Assembly (NCBI RefSeq): GCF_023195835.1
Contig: NZ_CP096199.1
Span: 2,790,001-2,854,000, forward strand
Length of the DNA stretch: 64,000 bases
Direction: 5' to 3'
Source: Vibrio sinaloensis
Lineage (GTDB): Bacteria > Pseudomonadota > Gammaproteobacteria > Enterobacterales > Vibrionaceae
The translations under genes were made by a program, and so were the position numbers. The notes under the pieces are model-generated. The model made no database searches. It was not told the origin of the DNA and was given only the letters and a program-made list of their open reading frames with translations. Below, in pieces: positions 10,405-19,151 of this stretch (position 1 is the stretch's first letter; every line of letters begins with the position of its first letter).

Positions 10405-11259
10405 TTACCAAAAGGCAATAAACAATCCGATAGTGATGACCATACCGACATAATTGTTGTTGAGAAAGGCGCGGAAGCAGAGTTCACGATCCCGATGACG
10501 AATCAGGTGCTGCTGAAACACAAATAGCGCGCCAGCAATAAGCAAACACCAGTAGTAGCTGGCACCAAGCTGGTAGTAAACGCCCACCCACATGAGCATG
10601 GCCAATGTCATCAGTTGCAACACGCCAATCACCATCTTATCGAAGCGACCAAATAGTATCGCCGTCGACTTAATACCAATTTTCAAATCATCGTCTCTGT
10701 CGACCATGGCATATTGAGTGTCGTAGGCGATCGTCCACAGCGCATTGATGGCAAAAATAAACCAGACCATCATAGGGATTTCGTTGGCCTCAGCAGCCCA
10801 CGCCATAGGGATAGACCAACTGAACGCCAGCCCCAAAAACAACTGAGGTAAATGGGTGTAGCGCTTCATAAACGGATAGATAAATGCGAGAAAGATACCG
10901 ACAAAAGAGAGTTTAATGGTCAGTGCATTCATGCTCATGACCAATAAGAATGAACTGACGGCAAGCACGATAAACAAACCTAGCGCTTCTTTTGCACTCA
11001 CCCTACCGGAAGGTAATGGACGCTGCTTGGTGCGCTTGACGTGTCCATCCACCTTGCGGTCGGCAAAGTCATTGATCACACACCCTGCCGCACGCATAAA
11101 AATCACCCCCAACACGAATACGACTAGAACGTTTACGCTTGGCATCCCTTGCGCCGAGATAATCAGTGCCCACAAGGTTGGCCAAAGTAATAACAAAGTA
11201 CCGATTGGCTTGTCCATGCGCATTAACTGCCAGTAAGCAACAGCTTTATCCGCGGTCAT
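10405..11259 (-). CDS. ubiA: 4-hydroxybenzoate octaprenyltransferase UbiA
   Basis: Membrane prenyltransferase that attaches the polyprenyl tail to 4-hydroxybenzoate in ubiquinone synthesis. It has eight to nine hydrophobic segments and the two Mg-diphosphate motifs, [10 protein letters not shown] and [12 protein letters not shown]. The start at 11259 ([10 protein letters not shown]) fits the family; the ATG at 11280 would add seven basic residues. It overlaps the end of ubiC by 14 bases, as expected for the ubiCA operon. Confidence 0.95.
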   Translation of the reverse strand: MTADKAVAYWQLMRMDKPIGTLLLLWPTLWALIISAQGMPSVNVLVVFVLGVIFMRAAGCVINDFADRKVDGHVKRTKQRPLPSGRVSAKEALGLFIVLAVSSFLLVMSMNALTIKLSFVGIFLAFIYPFMKRYTHLPQLFLGLAFSWSIPMAWAAEANEIPMMVWFIFAINALWTIAYDTQYAMVDRDDDLKIGIKSTAILFGRFDKMVIGVLQLMTLAMLMWVGVYYQLGASYYWCLLIAGALFVFQQHLIRHRDRELCFRAFLNNNYVGMVITIGLFIAFW

Positions 11260-11812
11260 TGCAACTCTTCTCCTTTGCATAAATCGGGGCGGTGGGCAAA
11301 AACAGCTCGGCCACCAGCATAGGTTTGTGATTCATCCATAAACGCGACCGGCGCGCCAGTAGGGTTCGACCATCCAGCTTAATAGTCGCAACTTGCAGCG
11401 CATCGCGTTTGACGTTGCTAGCACTAAATACGGTCAGCCCAAGTGGGATTTCACCTTGCTCTGCGAGATCAAAATGCTGCCCCTGCATTGAGGTTTCAGG
11501 GATCAGCGTTCGCCCCAATACCCAAGCTTGACCGTCCCCTTTTAAAACCACCTTGCGCAGCAAGCATTGCTCATCGGCCAACAAGCCAATCTCTTGGGCG
11601 TTGAGTTTTTCTGCTTTGACGATCCTGTTGTGCAGCAAATCGACGCTCAAGCTATGGCAATGGGACTCCAATAAACGTGACAACGAGCCCTGTTCCAGCA
11701 ACCAGTTCTTCGCAGCCGCCGTCGGAAAGTTAAAATCAGTAGGATCTTGCCATTCAACTTGACGTAAAGCAGATAAATAGAGCGCAGTTGATTGATTCAT
11801 ACTAGTATTCAA
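11246..11812 (-). CDS. ubiC: Chorismate pyruvate-lyase UbiC
   Basis: Converts chorismate to 4-hydroxybenzoate and pyruvate, the committed step of ubiquinone synthesis. The 188-residue protein shows [19 protein letters not shown] with the substrate-binding Arg, VLGRTLIPE and the catalytic Glu of AELFLP near the C-terminus. Two in-frame ATGs (11812 and 11800) are possible starts and neither has a strong ribosome-binding site. First gene of ubiC-ubiA; the product feeds UbiA directly, and ubiD for a later step lies at 61-63 kb. Confidence 0.93.
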   Translation of the reverse strand: MNTSMNQSTALYLSALRQVEWQDPTDFNFPTAAAKNWLLEQGSLSRLLESHCHSLSVDLLHNRIVKAEKLNAQEIGLLADEQCLLRKVVLKGDGQAWVLGRTLIPETSMQGQHFDLAEQGEIPLGLTVFSASNVKRDALQVATIKLDGRTLLARRSRLWMNHKPMLVAELFLPTAPIYAKEKSCNDRG

Positions 11813-11854
11813 TAAGCAGCCTTATCATCGTACAATAAAGCTTCATTCTTTAAT

Positions 11855-11880
11855 GTTAACCACCTATAAGCGTGGCTAAC
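11855..11880. promoter_or_regulatory. Inverted repeat in the ubiC/fliL-like divergent promoter region
   Basis: An interrupted palindrome, GTTA-CCAC against GTGG-TAAC with one extra base in each arm, in the 153-base gap between the two divergent genes. It has the size of a dimeric regulator site, but I recognise no specific regulator. Confidence 0.35.
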
Positions 11881-11965
11881 GCATTTTTATTACAAAAAGA
11901 TGCTCTATTGTAACAAGACTCAGGCGATTCGAGTATCGTGATTGGAAGAAAGAAAAGTTATAAAT

Positions 11966-12373
11966 ATGATGAAACGTTATCTTGGCCAAATAATTATCGC
12001 TTGGGGGTTACTTGTCAGCCTGCCAGCACTGGCAGAGCAAGAAGGCACACCGCAACTGGCTTACTTTACCCTAGAGCCCGATTTAACCACCAACTTTTAT
12101 ACTAAGGGCAAAAAGCTCGGCTATATTCAGGTACGAATCGATATCATGGTCGCCAGCCAAGCCGATCTTAGCGTGATAGAGCGCCACCAACCGCTAATCC
12201 GCGACGCTGTGGTTGAACTCCTGGGTAAACAAACCGAAGAGACCATCACCTCACTCGCAGGTCGAGAAGATCTGCGTAAAACTCTGGTTGAGCAGTTAAA
12301 TGCCACCCTACTTCCAGAAACAGGCAAAACCATTATTGCCGATCTACTGTTTACTAAATATCTATACCAGTAA
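11966..12373 (+). CDS. FliL-like protein with a signal peptide
   Basis: A 135-residue protein whose C-terminal two thirds matches the FliL domain (YFTLEPDLTTNF; YIQVRIDIMV; RDAVVELLGKQT; LRKTLVEQLN). FliL of the flagellum is membrane-anchored. Here the N-terminus looks like a cleavable signal peptide (basic MMKR, hydrophobic core, LPALA before EQ), so the mature protein should be periplasmic. Start at 11966 or 11969 rather than the TTG at 11942, because the signal peptide then begins correctly. No flagellar genes are nearby, so its role is open. Confidence 0.8.
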   Translation: MMKRYLGQIIIAWGLLVSLPALAEQEGTPQLAYFTLEPDLTTNFYTKGKKLGYIQVRIDIMVASQADLSVIERHQPLIRDAVVELLGKQTEETITSLAGREDLRKTLVEQLNATLLPETGKTIIADLLFTKYLYQ

Positions 12374-12389
12374 GAAACGGCACCAATAA

Positions 12390-12415
12390 AAACGGCGCTT
12401 CAGCGCCGTTTTTTA
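12390..12415. terminator. Terminator between the fliL-like gene and glpG
   Basis: Perfect stem AACGGCGCT/AGCGCCGTT with a short loop, A-run on the left and T-run on the right, serving the two convergent genes. The glpG stop codon lies inside its right side. Confidence 0.9.
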
Positions 12416-13249
12416 TCTAAGCTTGTCCACTCGATTGGCATCCACTAGGCCCAGTACCACTCCCGACAGCAAGCCGGCTAAGTGAGCCGTGTTGGCAATC
12501 GCCATAAACGGTTGCACAAAGCCAAGTACCAGCCATACCAGCATAAAACCAATCACAGGCTTTGCGAGCGTCAATCCCAGTTGAGGCGCTTTATAACCTA
12601 ACATCCAGAGATAGCCGACTAACGCATACACAACCCCAGATAAACCGCCAAAGTTGGCCCCTTCGACCCAATATTGACCAGCGCCAGATAGCGCCGCGGA
12701 AACCGCAAAAATCTGCATCAGTTTGCTCGAGCCTAACCGCTGCTCTATATCGCCACCAAGTTGCCACCACCACAACAAATTGAACGCTATATGCATCACT
12801 GAAAAGTGCAGTAGCGCATGGCTAAACCAGCGCCATAGCTGCCATTGTTGACCGTCAATCGCAGGAAAATGCAACGCGTCAAACACGCCGCGTCCACTTC
12901 CCAATTGCTGCAATACGAACATCACCAGGCAGGTAAACATGATGGCCAATGTTATCGGCCCCGCTTTGGCTTTGACCATAGCCAGCATACTCGGAGAGTG
13001 ATACTTAAATGCGTTGCGGCGGGTTTCAGCAAGCTCCCATGAAGCCGCTTGATACTTACTGGCATTGGGGTTAGCGAGAAACTGATTGAGCTCAGCTTCC
13101 GCTTCTATTTGGTGTTCTGATTGGAGTAACCAGAGTGCAAACTGTCCCTCGCCCTCAGGCATCATCTGCACATCGATCTGCCGTGAGGCCATGTAATCAA
13201 TGAACGCTTGAGCCATTCTTGGATTATTGAGAGTGATCAGTCGCACCAT
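12413..13249 (-). CDS. glpG: Rhomboid intramembrane serine protease GlpG
   Basis: Cleaves transmembrane segments within the bilayer. The 278-residue protein has a soluble N-terminal domain, then six membrane helices with the catalytic dyad Ser204 (GGLSGVVYAL) and His256 (AHLAGLL). The oxyanion His153 and Asn157 are also present (VMHIAFN). The E. coli equivalents are Ser201 and His254. It starts four bases after glpE stops; glpR, the third gene of the E. coli operon, is absent. Confidence 0.96.
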   Translation of the reverse strand: MVRLITLNNPRMAQAFIDYMASRQIDVQMMPEGEGQFALWLLQSEHQIEAEAELNQFLANPNASKYQAASWELAETRRNAFKYHSPSMLAMVKAKAGPITLAIMFTCLVMFVLQQLGSGRGVFDALHFPAIDGQQWQLWRWFSHALLHFSVMHIAFNLLWWWQLGGDIEQRLGSSKLMQIFAVSAALSGAGQYWVEGANFGGLSGVVYALVGYLWMLGYKAPQLGLTLAKPVIGFMLVWLVLGFVQPFMAIANTAHLAGLLSGVVLGLVDANRVDKLR

Positions 13250-13253
13250 ACTA

Positions 13254-13580
13254 CTATCCTAGATTCGATTCCGTCGGAAGCCCGGCTCTGTGCCAAGCTT
13301 CAAAACCACCGTCGACACTATACACCTGCTCGAAGCCTTGGTTAACCAAATATTGCGCCGCACCTTGGCTGCTGATGCCGTGATAACACATCACCAAGAC
13401 CGGCTGGTCAAACTCGACCTCGTTCATAAACGTCACCATAGTATCATTGGTCAGGTGGAAAGCGTGTTGAGCATGGTTGACCGCAAAAGACTGCGGGTCA
13501 CGAATATCGACCATACGCGCCTGCCCTTGCGCTAATAATGCTTGAGCGCCTGACACATCGATATGTTTAAACTGATCCAT
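13254..13580 (-). CDS. glpE: Thiosulfate sulfurtransferase GlpE
   Basis: Single-domain rhodanese of 108 residues. The active-site loop CYHGISSQ has the catalytic Cys65 at the same position as in E. coli, and the rhodanese opening VDIRDPQSF is clear. It transfers sulfane sulfur from thiosulfate to cyanide or thioredoxin-like acceptors in vitro; the physiological role is not settled. First gene of glpE-glpG, preceded by the DnaA-box-rich gap. Confidence 0.95.
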   Translation of the reverse strand: MDQFKHIDVSGAQALLAQGQARMVDIRDPQSFAVNHAQHAFHLTNDTMVTFMNEVEFDQPVLVMCYHGISSQGAAQYLVNQGFEQVYSVDGGFEAWHRAGLPTESNLG

Positions 13581-13931
13581 AACCTTTCTCTTTTATCACT
13601 GAATTATCTCACGCCATTGTAACCTATCCAGTGGTCAACAAGTACTCTATGGCTGTAGGGTTATCCACCAGCGATCATAATTCAACCATTTGTGGATAAG
13701 TTTGTGGATTACGTTGATAAGGTGTTTTGAGCAACTTGGATCCACAACATATAGTGATGATCCTTATTTGATTGTGTGTAAAGAGAAAACTATCCCCATC
13801 GACAACAGCGATGCCAACCCTTTATTCACCCTGCTTTCTGACAGATAGCCAAGAAACTTCTCACAGAGTTACCCACAGGACAGATTGGGCAAAACGATCC
13901 CTTTAGCTCGCTTTGCGGTGATCAGATAATA
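13581..13931. promoter_or_regulatory. Intergenic region with clustered DnaA-box-like sites
   Basis: A 350-base gap between rpoH and glpE without a gene. It contains one perfect DnaA box (TTATCCACA on the minus strand, 13691-13699) and three one-mismatch sites at 13661-13669, 13703-13711 and 13869-13877. A weaker site is at 13738-13746. Several GATC (Dam) sites lie between them. The glpE promoter must also be here. Chance matches to a 9-mer are possible, but four in 217 bases is more than expected. Confidence 0.5.
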
Positions 13932-13965
13932 AAAAAGCCGAGATCTTTCGATCTCGGCTTTTTCG
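13932..13965 (-). terminator. rpoH terminator
   Basis: Perfect stem AAAAAGCCGAGATC/GATCTCGGCTTTTT with a four-base loop, 18 bases after the rpoH stop. The T-run on the minus strand marks the end of the ftsYEX-rpoH region. Confidence 0.92.
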
Positions 13966-13983
13966 TCATCTGTGTTGAGCGAC

Positions 13984-14841
13984 TTAGAATTCACCCACCG
14001 CTGCTTTAAGCTTTTTCATTGCATTCTTCTCAAGCTGTCGAATGCGCTCCGCAGACACATTGTAGGTTTCAGCCAGTTCTTGCAACGTCGCCTTACTGTC
14101 TTCTAACCAACGCGAGCGCACTATGTGCTGACTACGCTCGTCCAAGCTGCTCAACGCTAAGCTGAGACGATTATTGGTGTGTGCTTCCCAGTTGGCGGCT
14201 TCGACATTGTCTGCAACGTCTGACGACTTGTCTTCCAAATACACCATAGGGGCGGTATAGGCTGACGCTGAGTCATCGTCGTCGTTTGGCATCTCGAACG
14301 CTGCGTCTTGTGCGGCCAGACGAGACTCCATTTCGCGGACTTCAGCTGGCTCTACACCAAGCTCTTTAGCCACTGTCTCGACTTCGCCATTGTTAAACCA
14401 ACCCAGGCGCTTTTTCGACTTACGCAAGTTAAAAAACAGTTTGCGCTGCGCTTTGGTGGTAGCAATTTTGACGATACGCCAGTTGCGCAATACGTATTCA
14501 TGGATTTCAGCTTTAATCCAATGCACAGCGAAAGAGACCAAACGTACACCCACTTCTGGGTTGAAGCGCTTAACGGCTTTCATTAGGCCAATGTTGCCTT
14601 CTTGAACAAGGTCGGCCATTGGAAGGCCGTAACCAGAATAACCTCGAGCGACGTGTACCACGAAGCGCAAGTGCGAAAGGATCAGACCTTTTGCCGCCTC
14701 GATTTCACCGTCGTAATGCAGTCTCTCAGCAAGTTCACGTTCCTCTTCAGCAGTCAGCATTGGGTAGCTATTTACTGAGCGGATATAGCTGTCTAAGCTA
14801 TCTTGTGTAACAACCGCCATTGGATATGCTTGGTTAGTCAT
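13984..14841 (-). CDS. rpoH: RNA polymerase sigma-32 factor RpoH
   Basis: Heat-shock sigma factor. The 285-residue protein (E. coli 284) has region 2 ([22 protein letters not shown]), the RpoH box ([12 protein letters not shown]) that governs chaperone and protease control, and region 4 ([20 protein letters not shown]). The start at 14841 is preceded by GAGGAA; the ATG at 14916 would add 25 atypical residues. A sigma70-type promoter lies about 120 bases upstream, downstream of ftsX, so it has its own transcript. Confidence 0.97.
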   Translation of the reverse strand: MTNQAYPMAVVTQDSLDSYIRSVNSYPMLTAEEERELAERLHYDGEIEAAKGLILSHLRFVVHVARGYSGYGLPMADLVQEGNIGLMKAVKRFNPEVGVRLVSFAVHWIKAEIHEYVLRNWRIVKIATTKAQRKLFFNLRKSKKRLGWFNNGEVETVAKELGVEPAEVREMESRLAAQDAAFEMPNDDDDSASAYTAPMVYLEDKSSDVADNVEAANWEAHTNNRLSLALSSLDERSQHIVRSRWLEDSKATLQELAETYNVSAERIRQLEKNAMKKLKAAVGEF

Positions 14842-14963
14842 TCCGTTCCTCATCAATCTCTGATCTGGACTAAGTTTTAACCCATCAATCTTGAACCTAA
14901 AATGAACAAGATTCAAGCAGGGGAAAGCAATTATGCATAAACAAATCGTCTATACAAGTAGGA

Positions 14964-14991
14964 AGTATACGGTAGCGTCTACTTTTTTCAA
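14964..14991 (-). promoter_or_regulatory. Sigma70-type promoter for rpoH
   Basis: Minus-strand TTGAAA (14986-14991), 16-base spacer, TATACT (14964-14969), in the gap between ftsX and rpoH. It leaves a leader of about 115 bases, long enough for the folded 5' region known to make rpoH translation temperature-sensitive. I saw no convincing sigma-E element. Confidence 0.7.
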
Positions 14992-15024
14992 TAGTATGAC
15001 AACGTCCAAGTCAAAGGGTTCCCA

Positions 15025-15987
15025 CTACACCGGCTCAATCTCTTTTAAATGACGTTGAGCGGATACTTTGGCTGCCAAACAGCCGAGGAATGTCCCTAGC
15101 ATCACCAGCAATAAAGACTCATCCCAACTTAGCCCAACTAAGCGGAAACGACTGTCATACAACAAGGCCAACTGTTCGACGCGGCTGTTGAGTAATACGG
15201 TGATCAGCGCGGTTAAGATCCATGCACTCACAGCGCCAAGGACACCAAACCACATGCCTGAATAGAGATAGGGACGCAGAATATAGCTGTTGGTCGCACC
15301 AATCAGCTTCATGGTTTGAATCTCTTCCTTGTTGGCCAACACATTAAACCTGAGTGTGTTGCCGACAATCAAAAACACCGAGCCTAACATCAACACCGAC
15401 AGCGTGATCACAATGCCACTCACCAGGTTTTTAATCGCATCAAGGCGAGTCAACCAGTCTTCATCCAGACGCACATCGGTAATCTCTTCCCACTGCGCGA
15501 CTCGGTCGGCCAACTGCTTGATCATTGGTTGGTCATCCTTGCTTGGTGTGATCACTAATACGCCGGGCAGCGCGTAGTCATCCAGTAGACTGATCGCCTG
15601 CTCAAACCCGGAGTATTGGCTTAAGTCATCCAAGCCTTGTTGCGGTGAGATGTATTCCACTTGAGCAACGTCGGCATCACTTTCCAGCTGATCTTTAAGC
15701 ACCATCACTCGCGCTTCTGGGGTGCGCTCTTGAATATAAGCGCTGACTTGTGACGGGCTGGTCACATCGCTCGAGGCTTGAGCTATGTTTTTGCCCAGCA
15801 AATACAACACTGAAGGCATCGCCAATGCCATCGAGATCACCGCCAGCGTCAGCAAGTTACCCAAGGGGCGCTGCCAAAGCTCACGCAATGAGTGCTTGGC
15901 CTGTTTAAAGTGCACCTTAAGAAAGCTGTCTTTCTTGACTCGATTCTTGGCGGTCGCGGTCGCTCGGCTGCGAGGTTTATTGGCCAT
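15025..15987 (-). CDS. ftsX: Cell division permease-like protein FtsX
   Basis: Inner-membrane partner of the ATPase FtsE; the complex activates septal peptidoglycan hydrolases through EnvC in gammaproteobacteria. The 320-residue protein has a basic cytoplasmic N-terminus, one membrane helix (about 45-70), a periplasmic loop to about residue 185, then three helices, the FtsX/MacB fold. Its start overlaps the ftsE end by 11 bases. Third gene of ftsY-ftsE-ftsX. Confidence 0.96.
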   Translation of the reverse strand: MANKPRSRATATAKNRVKKDSFLKVHFKQAKHSLRELWQRPLGNLLTLAVISMALAMPSVLYLLGKNIAQASSDVTSPSQVSAYIQERTPEARVMVLKDQLESDADVAQVEYISPQQGLDDLSQYSGFEQAISLLDDYALPGVLVITPSKDDQPMIKQLADRVAQWEEITDVRLDEDWLTRLDAIKNLVSGIVITLSVLMLGSVFLIVGNTLRFNVLANKEEIQTMKLIGATNSYILRPYLYSGMWFGVLGAVSAWILTALITVLLNSRVEQLALLYDSRFRLVGLSWDESLLLVMLGTFLGCLAAKVSAQRHLKEIEPV

Positions 15988-16651
15988 AGTCTTCCACCTC
16001 GCTCAAAAATCCTTGATTCAGTTCTAAATGTCGATATTGCGGCCTGGTGTTGACCAAACCTATGTCGTGGGTCGCCAGTAAGATGGTGACTCCAGCACGA
16101 TTGAACTCTTCAAACAATTTCAGCACGCGATTGGATAGCTCAGGATCTAAGTTACCTGTTGGTTCATCAGCCAGTAACAGCGTGGGACGATTCACCACAG
16201 CGCGCGCAATCCCGACACGTTGTTGTTCGCCCCCAGACAATTGGCTGGGCAAACATTTGGCTTTGTCGAGCAAGTCGGTTTTATCCAACGCAGCCGATAC
16301 GCGACGTTTGATTTCGTTTTCAGTGATCGACTCAATGCGCATCGGCAGGGCGACATTGTCAAACACGGTTCTATCCATCAGCAACCGGTGATCTTGAAAC
16401 ACAATGCCGATATTGCGGCGTAGGAAGGGAATGTCTTTATTCGGAATTCGCGTGATATCGTGACCGTTGAAACTGATCTTACCGTCGGTTGGTCGCTCAA
16501 TCGCACAAATTAATTTGAGCAGAGTACTCTTACCGGCACCGGAATGGCCGCCAAGAAAAGCCATTTCACCGCGGCGCAGATGAAAATCGACTTTCTGCAG
16601 CGCTTGTCGTCCACCGCGATAAGCCTTGCTCACTTGCTGAAACTTTATCAC
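15977..16651 (-). CDS. ftsE: Cell division ATP-binding protein FtsE
   Basis: ABC-type ATPase of the FtsEX complex, 224 residues, the family length. Walker A is GGHSGAGKST (about 34-43), the signature LSGGEQQRVGIARA, Walker B LLLADEPTGNLD, and the switch His in LATHDIGLV. It sits between ftsY and ftsX on one transcript. Confidence 0.97.
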   Translation of the reverse strand: MIKFQQVSKAYRGGRQALQKVDFHLRRGEMAFLGGHSGAGKSTLLKLICAIERPTDGKISFNGHDITRIPNKDIPFLRRNIGIVFQDHRLLMDRTVFDNVALPMRIESITENEIKRRVSAALDKTDLLDKAKCLPSQLSGGEQQRVGIARAVVNRPTLLLADEPTGNLDPELSNRVLKLFEEFNRAGVTILLATHDIGLVNTRPQYRHLELNQGFLSEVEDYGQ

Positions 16652-16738
16652 CCGAAATCCCTCTTGCGAACTTCTATACCGTGTTAATAGCGGCGCTTAG
16701 TGCGCAGCGAGGACACACCTTGCTGCGCACCCGTGCGA

Positions 16739-18022
16739 TTACTCGTCACGACTAAATAGCGCGTCGATAAACTCTTGTGTCTCAAATGGACGCAGGTCGT
16801 CAATACCCTCGCCCACACCAATGTAACGAATTGGGATCTGGAATTGGTCTGCGAGGGCAAAAATCACCCCGCCTTTCGCAGTACCGTCGAGCTTGGTGAG
16901 AGTAATGCCGGTCAATGGTGCGACATCACTAAACAGCTTCGCTTGGCTGATGGCATTTTGCCCGGTACCCGCATCCAAGGTCAGCATGATCTCATGCGGT
17001 GCAGACCCATCGACTTTCTGCATAACACGCACAATTTTACGCAACTCTTCCATCAAGTTCGCTTTGTTTTGAAGGCGTCCCGCGGTATCAGCGATGACCA
17101 CGTCAACTCCTTTGGCTTTCGCCGACTCAATGGCGTCGTAGATGACCGACGCACTGTCGGCCCCCGTGTGTTGAGCAACGACAGGCACGTTATTGCGCTC
17201 GCCCCACACTTGCAACTGCTCAACCGCAGCAGCACGGAACGTATCACCTGCTGCCAGCATCACTTTCTTACCCTGCGCTTGGAATTGCTTGGCGAGTTTA
17301 CCGATCGTGGTGGTTTTACCCACACCATTTACACCTACCATCAAAATCACATACGGCGTTTTCTCAGCATCGATTTGCAATGGTTTTTCGACCTGAGACA
17401 ATATCTCCGCCATCTCTTCTTTCAACAGGCCGTAAAGCGCTTCACCATCTTTCAACTCTTGACGGGACGCTTTTTCGGTTAAGTTGTCGATGATTTTCAG
17501 TGTGGTATCCATACCGACATCGGCGATCAACAGTTGCTCTTCCAGCTCTTCAAACAGTTCATCATCGATCTGCTTACCTTTGAAGAGACCAAAGAAACCA
17601 GCACCGATATTGGCTTTGGTGCGGGCTAAACTACGCTTGAGACGCGCAAAAAAGCCTTCACTCGGCTTTTCTTGTTCGGCGACACGAGGCGCAGCGGCTT
17701 GTGGTGGCTCGACAACCTCTACCGGTTCAATGGCTTCTGCTTCTGCTTCTGCTTCTGCTTCTGCTTCTGCTTCTGCTTCTGCTTCTGCTTCTGCTTCTGC
17801 TTCTGCTTCTGCTTCTGCTTCTGCTTCTGCTTCTGCTTCTGCTTCTGCTTCTGCTTCTGCTAGCTCAGTCTTCGGCTCTACTTCAGGTTCGTCAAGCGCT
17901 GGTGAGGGTTCGTCGTTTGACTGTTGTTCGGTCGGTTGTTGTTCTTCGGCGGATTGCTTAGTTGGCTCATCGTCACCAAAACCAAGCCATGAGAGTAATC
18001 CGCGCTTCTTTTTTTCCGTCAT
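16739..18022 (-). CDS. ftsY: Signal recognition particle receptor FtsY
   Basis: SRP receptor GTPase that delivers ribosome-nascent chain complexes to the translocon. The 427-residue protein has an acidic N-terminal A domain, the N domain (about 120-215) and the G domain with P-loop GVNGVGKTTT (from 230), GDTFRAAA, DTAGR and TKLDGTAKGG. The A domain contains a striking tract, residues 55-97, of strictly alternating Ala and Glu, coded by 21 identical 6-bp repeats. First gene of ftsY-ftsE-ftsX. Confidence 0.97.
   Translation of the reverse strand: MTEKKKRGLLSWLGFGDDEPTKQSAEEQQPTEQQSNDEPSPALDEPEVEPKTELAEAEAEAEAEAEAEAEAEAEAEAEAEAEAEAEAEAEAEAEAEAIEPVEVVEPPQAAAPRVAEQEKPSEGFFARLKRSLARTKANIGAGFFGLFKGKQIDDELFEELEEQLLIADVGMDTTLKIIDNLTEKASRQELKDGEALYGLLKEEMAEILSQVEKPLQIDAEKTPYVILMVGVNGVGKTTTIGKLAKQFQAQGKKVMLAAGDTFRAAAVEQLQVWGERNNVPVVAQHTGADSASVIYDAIESAKAKGVDVVIADTAGRLQNKANLMEELRKIVRVMQKVDGSAPHEIMLTLDAGTGQNAISQAKLFSDVAPLTGITLTKLDGTAKGGVIFALADQFQIPIRYIGVGEGIDDLRPFETQEFIDALFSRDE
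17733..17858. repeat. Perfect hexanucleotide microsatellite inside ftsY
   Basis: Twenty-one uninterrupted copies of GCTTCT (126 bp; GAAGCA/AGAAGC on the coding strand) with no base change, followed by a partial copy. Unit length is a multiple of three, so slippage changes the number of Ala-Glu pairs in FtsY without frameshift. The absence of any synonymous variation suggests recent expansion. Confidence 0.97.
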
Positions 18023-18231
18023 CTGGGGCTATCCTAGATCGTCTTAATTAACTCAGACTCTTTTTTGCCGTGTTTGTTGTCGGCAACAAAAGAAAAATGA
18101 CAGCAGAGCGAGCAGTTTTCACTATTAGAGTGATGGTATACACTCTGTCATCAACAAATTAGGGCTGTATGTTAGCGCTCAACAGCAGAGCGACTGGCTA
18201 TAGTATCACTTTATTAGCGGTCAAAAAATCT

Positions 18232-18846
18232 ATGGTAAGACGTCGCCAGCAAAACACATCACAAAAAAAGCCCTCAACCGGCTTTGTTCGTATTATTAGC
18301 GGCTTATGGAGAGGACGTAAACTCCCTGTGCACGATGCACAAGGCTTAAGACCCACCACAGACCGCGTTAAAGAAACTCTGTTTAACTGGATCGCACAAG
18401 ATGTTCCGAGAGCCAAGTGTCTCGACCTGTTTTCAGGATCCGGTGGACTGGCTTTTGAGGCGGCATCTCGCCAGGCCGATAAGGTAACCTTAATTGAGCT
18501 AAACCCGACCGCCTTTAAGCAGTTACAAACCAACATTGCTGCTCTGAACGCCAGTAATCTCAACCCAATCAATAGTGATGCGTTAAACTATTTAAAACAG
18601 CAAGGAACGCCACATGATGTGGTGTTTATCGATCCACCTTTCCGCCAAGGCCTTTTAAATGAAGTGACTCAACTCCTTGAGCAGAATGGTTGGCTGGCCG
18701 AGCATGCTGTTATCTATGTTGAAACAGAGAAAGAACTCTCGCTCGATGGTGTGATCCCTGCGCACTGGCATCTGCATCGTGAAAAAACTGCAGGCCAAGT
18801 GAGCTTCCGCTTGTTTAATCGTCAACCTCTACCGCAAGGACAGTAA
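18232..18846 (+). CDS. rsmD: 16S rRNA (guanine966-N2)-methyltransferase RsmD
   Basis: Methylates G966 of 16S rRNA. The 204-residue protein from ATG 18232 (MVRRRQQNTSQ) shows RIISGLWRGRKLPV, LRPTTDRVKETLFNWI, SAM motif LDLFSGSGGLAFEA and catalytic DPPF. The in-frame extension to 18169 has no family support. Divergent from ftsY, as in E. coli, and one base before the next gene. Confidence 0.95.
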   Translation: MVRRRQQNTSQKKPSTGFVRIISGLWRGRKLPVHDAQGLRPTTDRVKETLFNWIAQDVPRAKCLDLFSGSGGLAFEAASRQADKVTLIELNPTAFKQLQTNIAALNASNLNPINSDALNYLKQQGTPHDVVFIDPPFRQGLLNEVTQLLEQNGWLAEHAVIYVETEKELSLDGVIPAHWHLHREKTAGQVSFRLFNRQPLPQGQ

Positions 18847-18847
18847 A

Positions 18848-19114
18848 ATGAAAGCATTAATATGGTTAGCCAAAGGCGCAATCGGTTTTGTCTGGTTGGT
18901 GTTGATTGTCAATATCTTCATGCCTTTTCCCGGCAATGCAGCTATCGCCTTGTACATCATGACCGCCTTTTTGTTCATTATGCATGGCCTGCAAATGGCG
19001 ATTTTCATCGGTGCATTTGGGGATAAAGTGAAGATAAGCCGTTGGGAAAAATGGTCGATCTTGATATTCGGTATTTTTTCGCTGCTTGATATCCGCCGCA
19101 AGTACATGTCTTAA
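18848..19114 (+). CDS. DUF1145 membrane protein (YhhL-like)
   Basis: An 88-residue protein with two or three hydrophobic segments (about 6-24, 30-58, 68-80) and a basic C-terminal end. The position immediately after rsmD and the sequence type match E. coli YhhL. Only one base separates it from the rsmD stop, so the two are translated from one message. Function unknown. Confidence 0.85.
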   Translation: MKALIWLAKGAIGFVWLVLIVNIFMPFPGNAAIALYIMTAFLFIMHGLQMAIFIGAFGDKVKISRWEKWSILIFGIFSLLDIRRKYMS

Positions 19115-19116
19115 AA

Positions 19117-19145
19117 AAATAGCCGCTCATCTGAGCGGCTATTTT
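19117..19145. terminator. Bidirectional terminator between DUF1145 gene and yhgN
   Basis: Stem AATAGCCGCTCA/TGAGCGGCTATT with a two-base loop, A-run before and T-rich sequence after, between convergent genes. Confidence 0.88.
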
Positions 19146-19151
19146 GTATTG

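Noticed and set aside
13661..13877. DnaA boxes as a replication origin
   Set aside because: No AT-rich unwinding element or gidA/mnmG-mioC neighbourhood; better read as a DnaA-binding or regulatory cluster.
17484..18047. Long Ser-Ala, Cys-Phe and Leu-rich frames on the strand opposite ftsY
   Set aside because: They are generated by the hexanucleotide repeat read in other frames; the FtsY frame has a complete GTPase domain.
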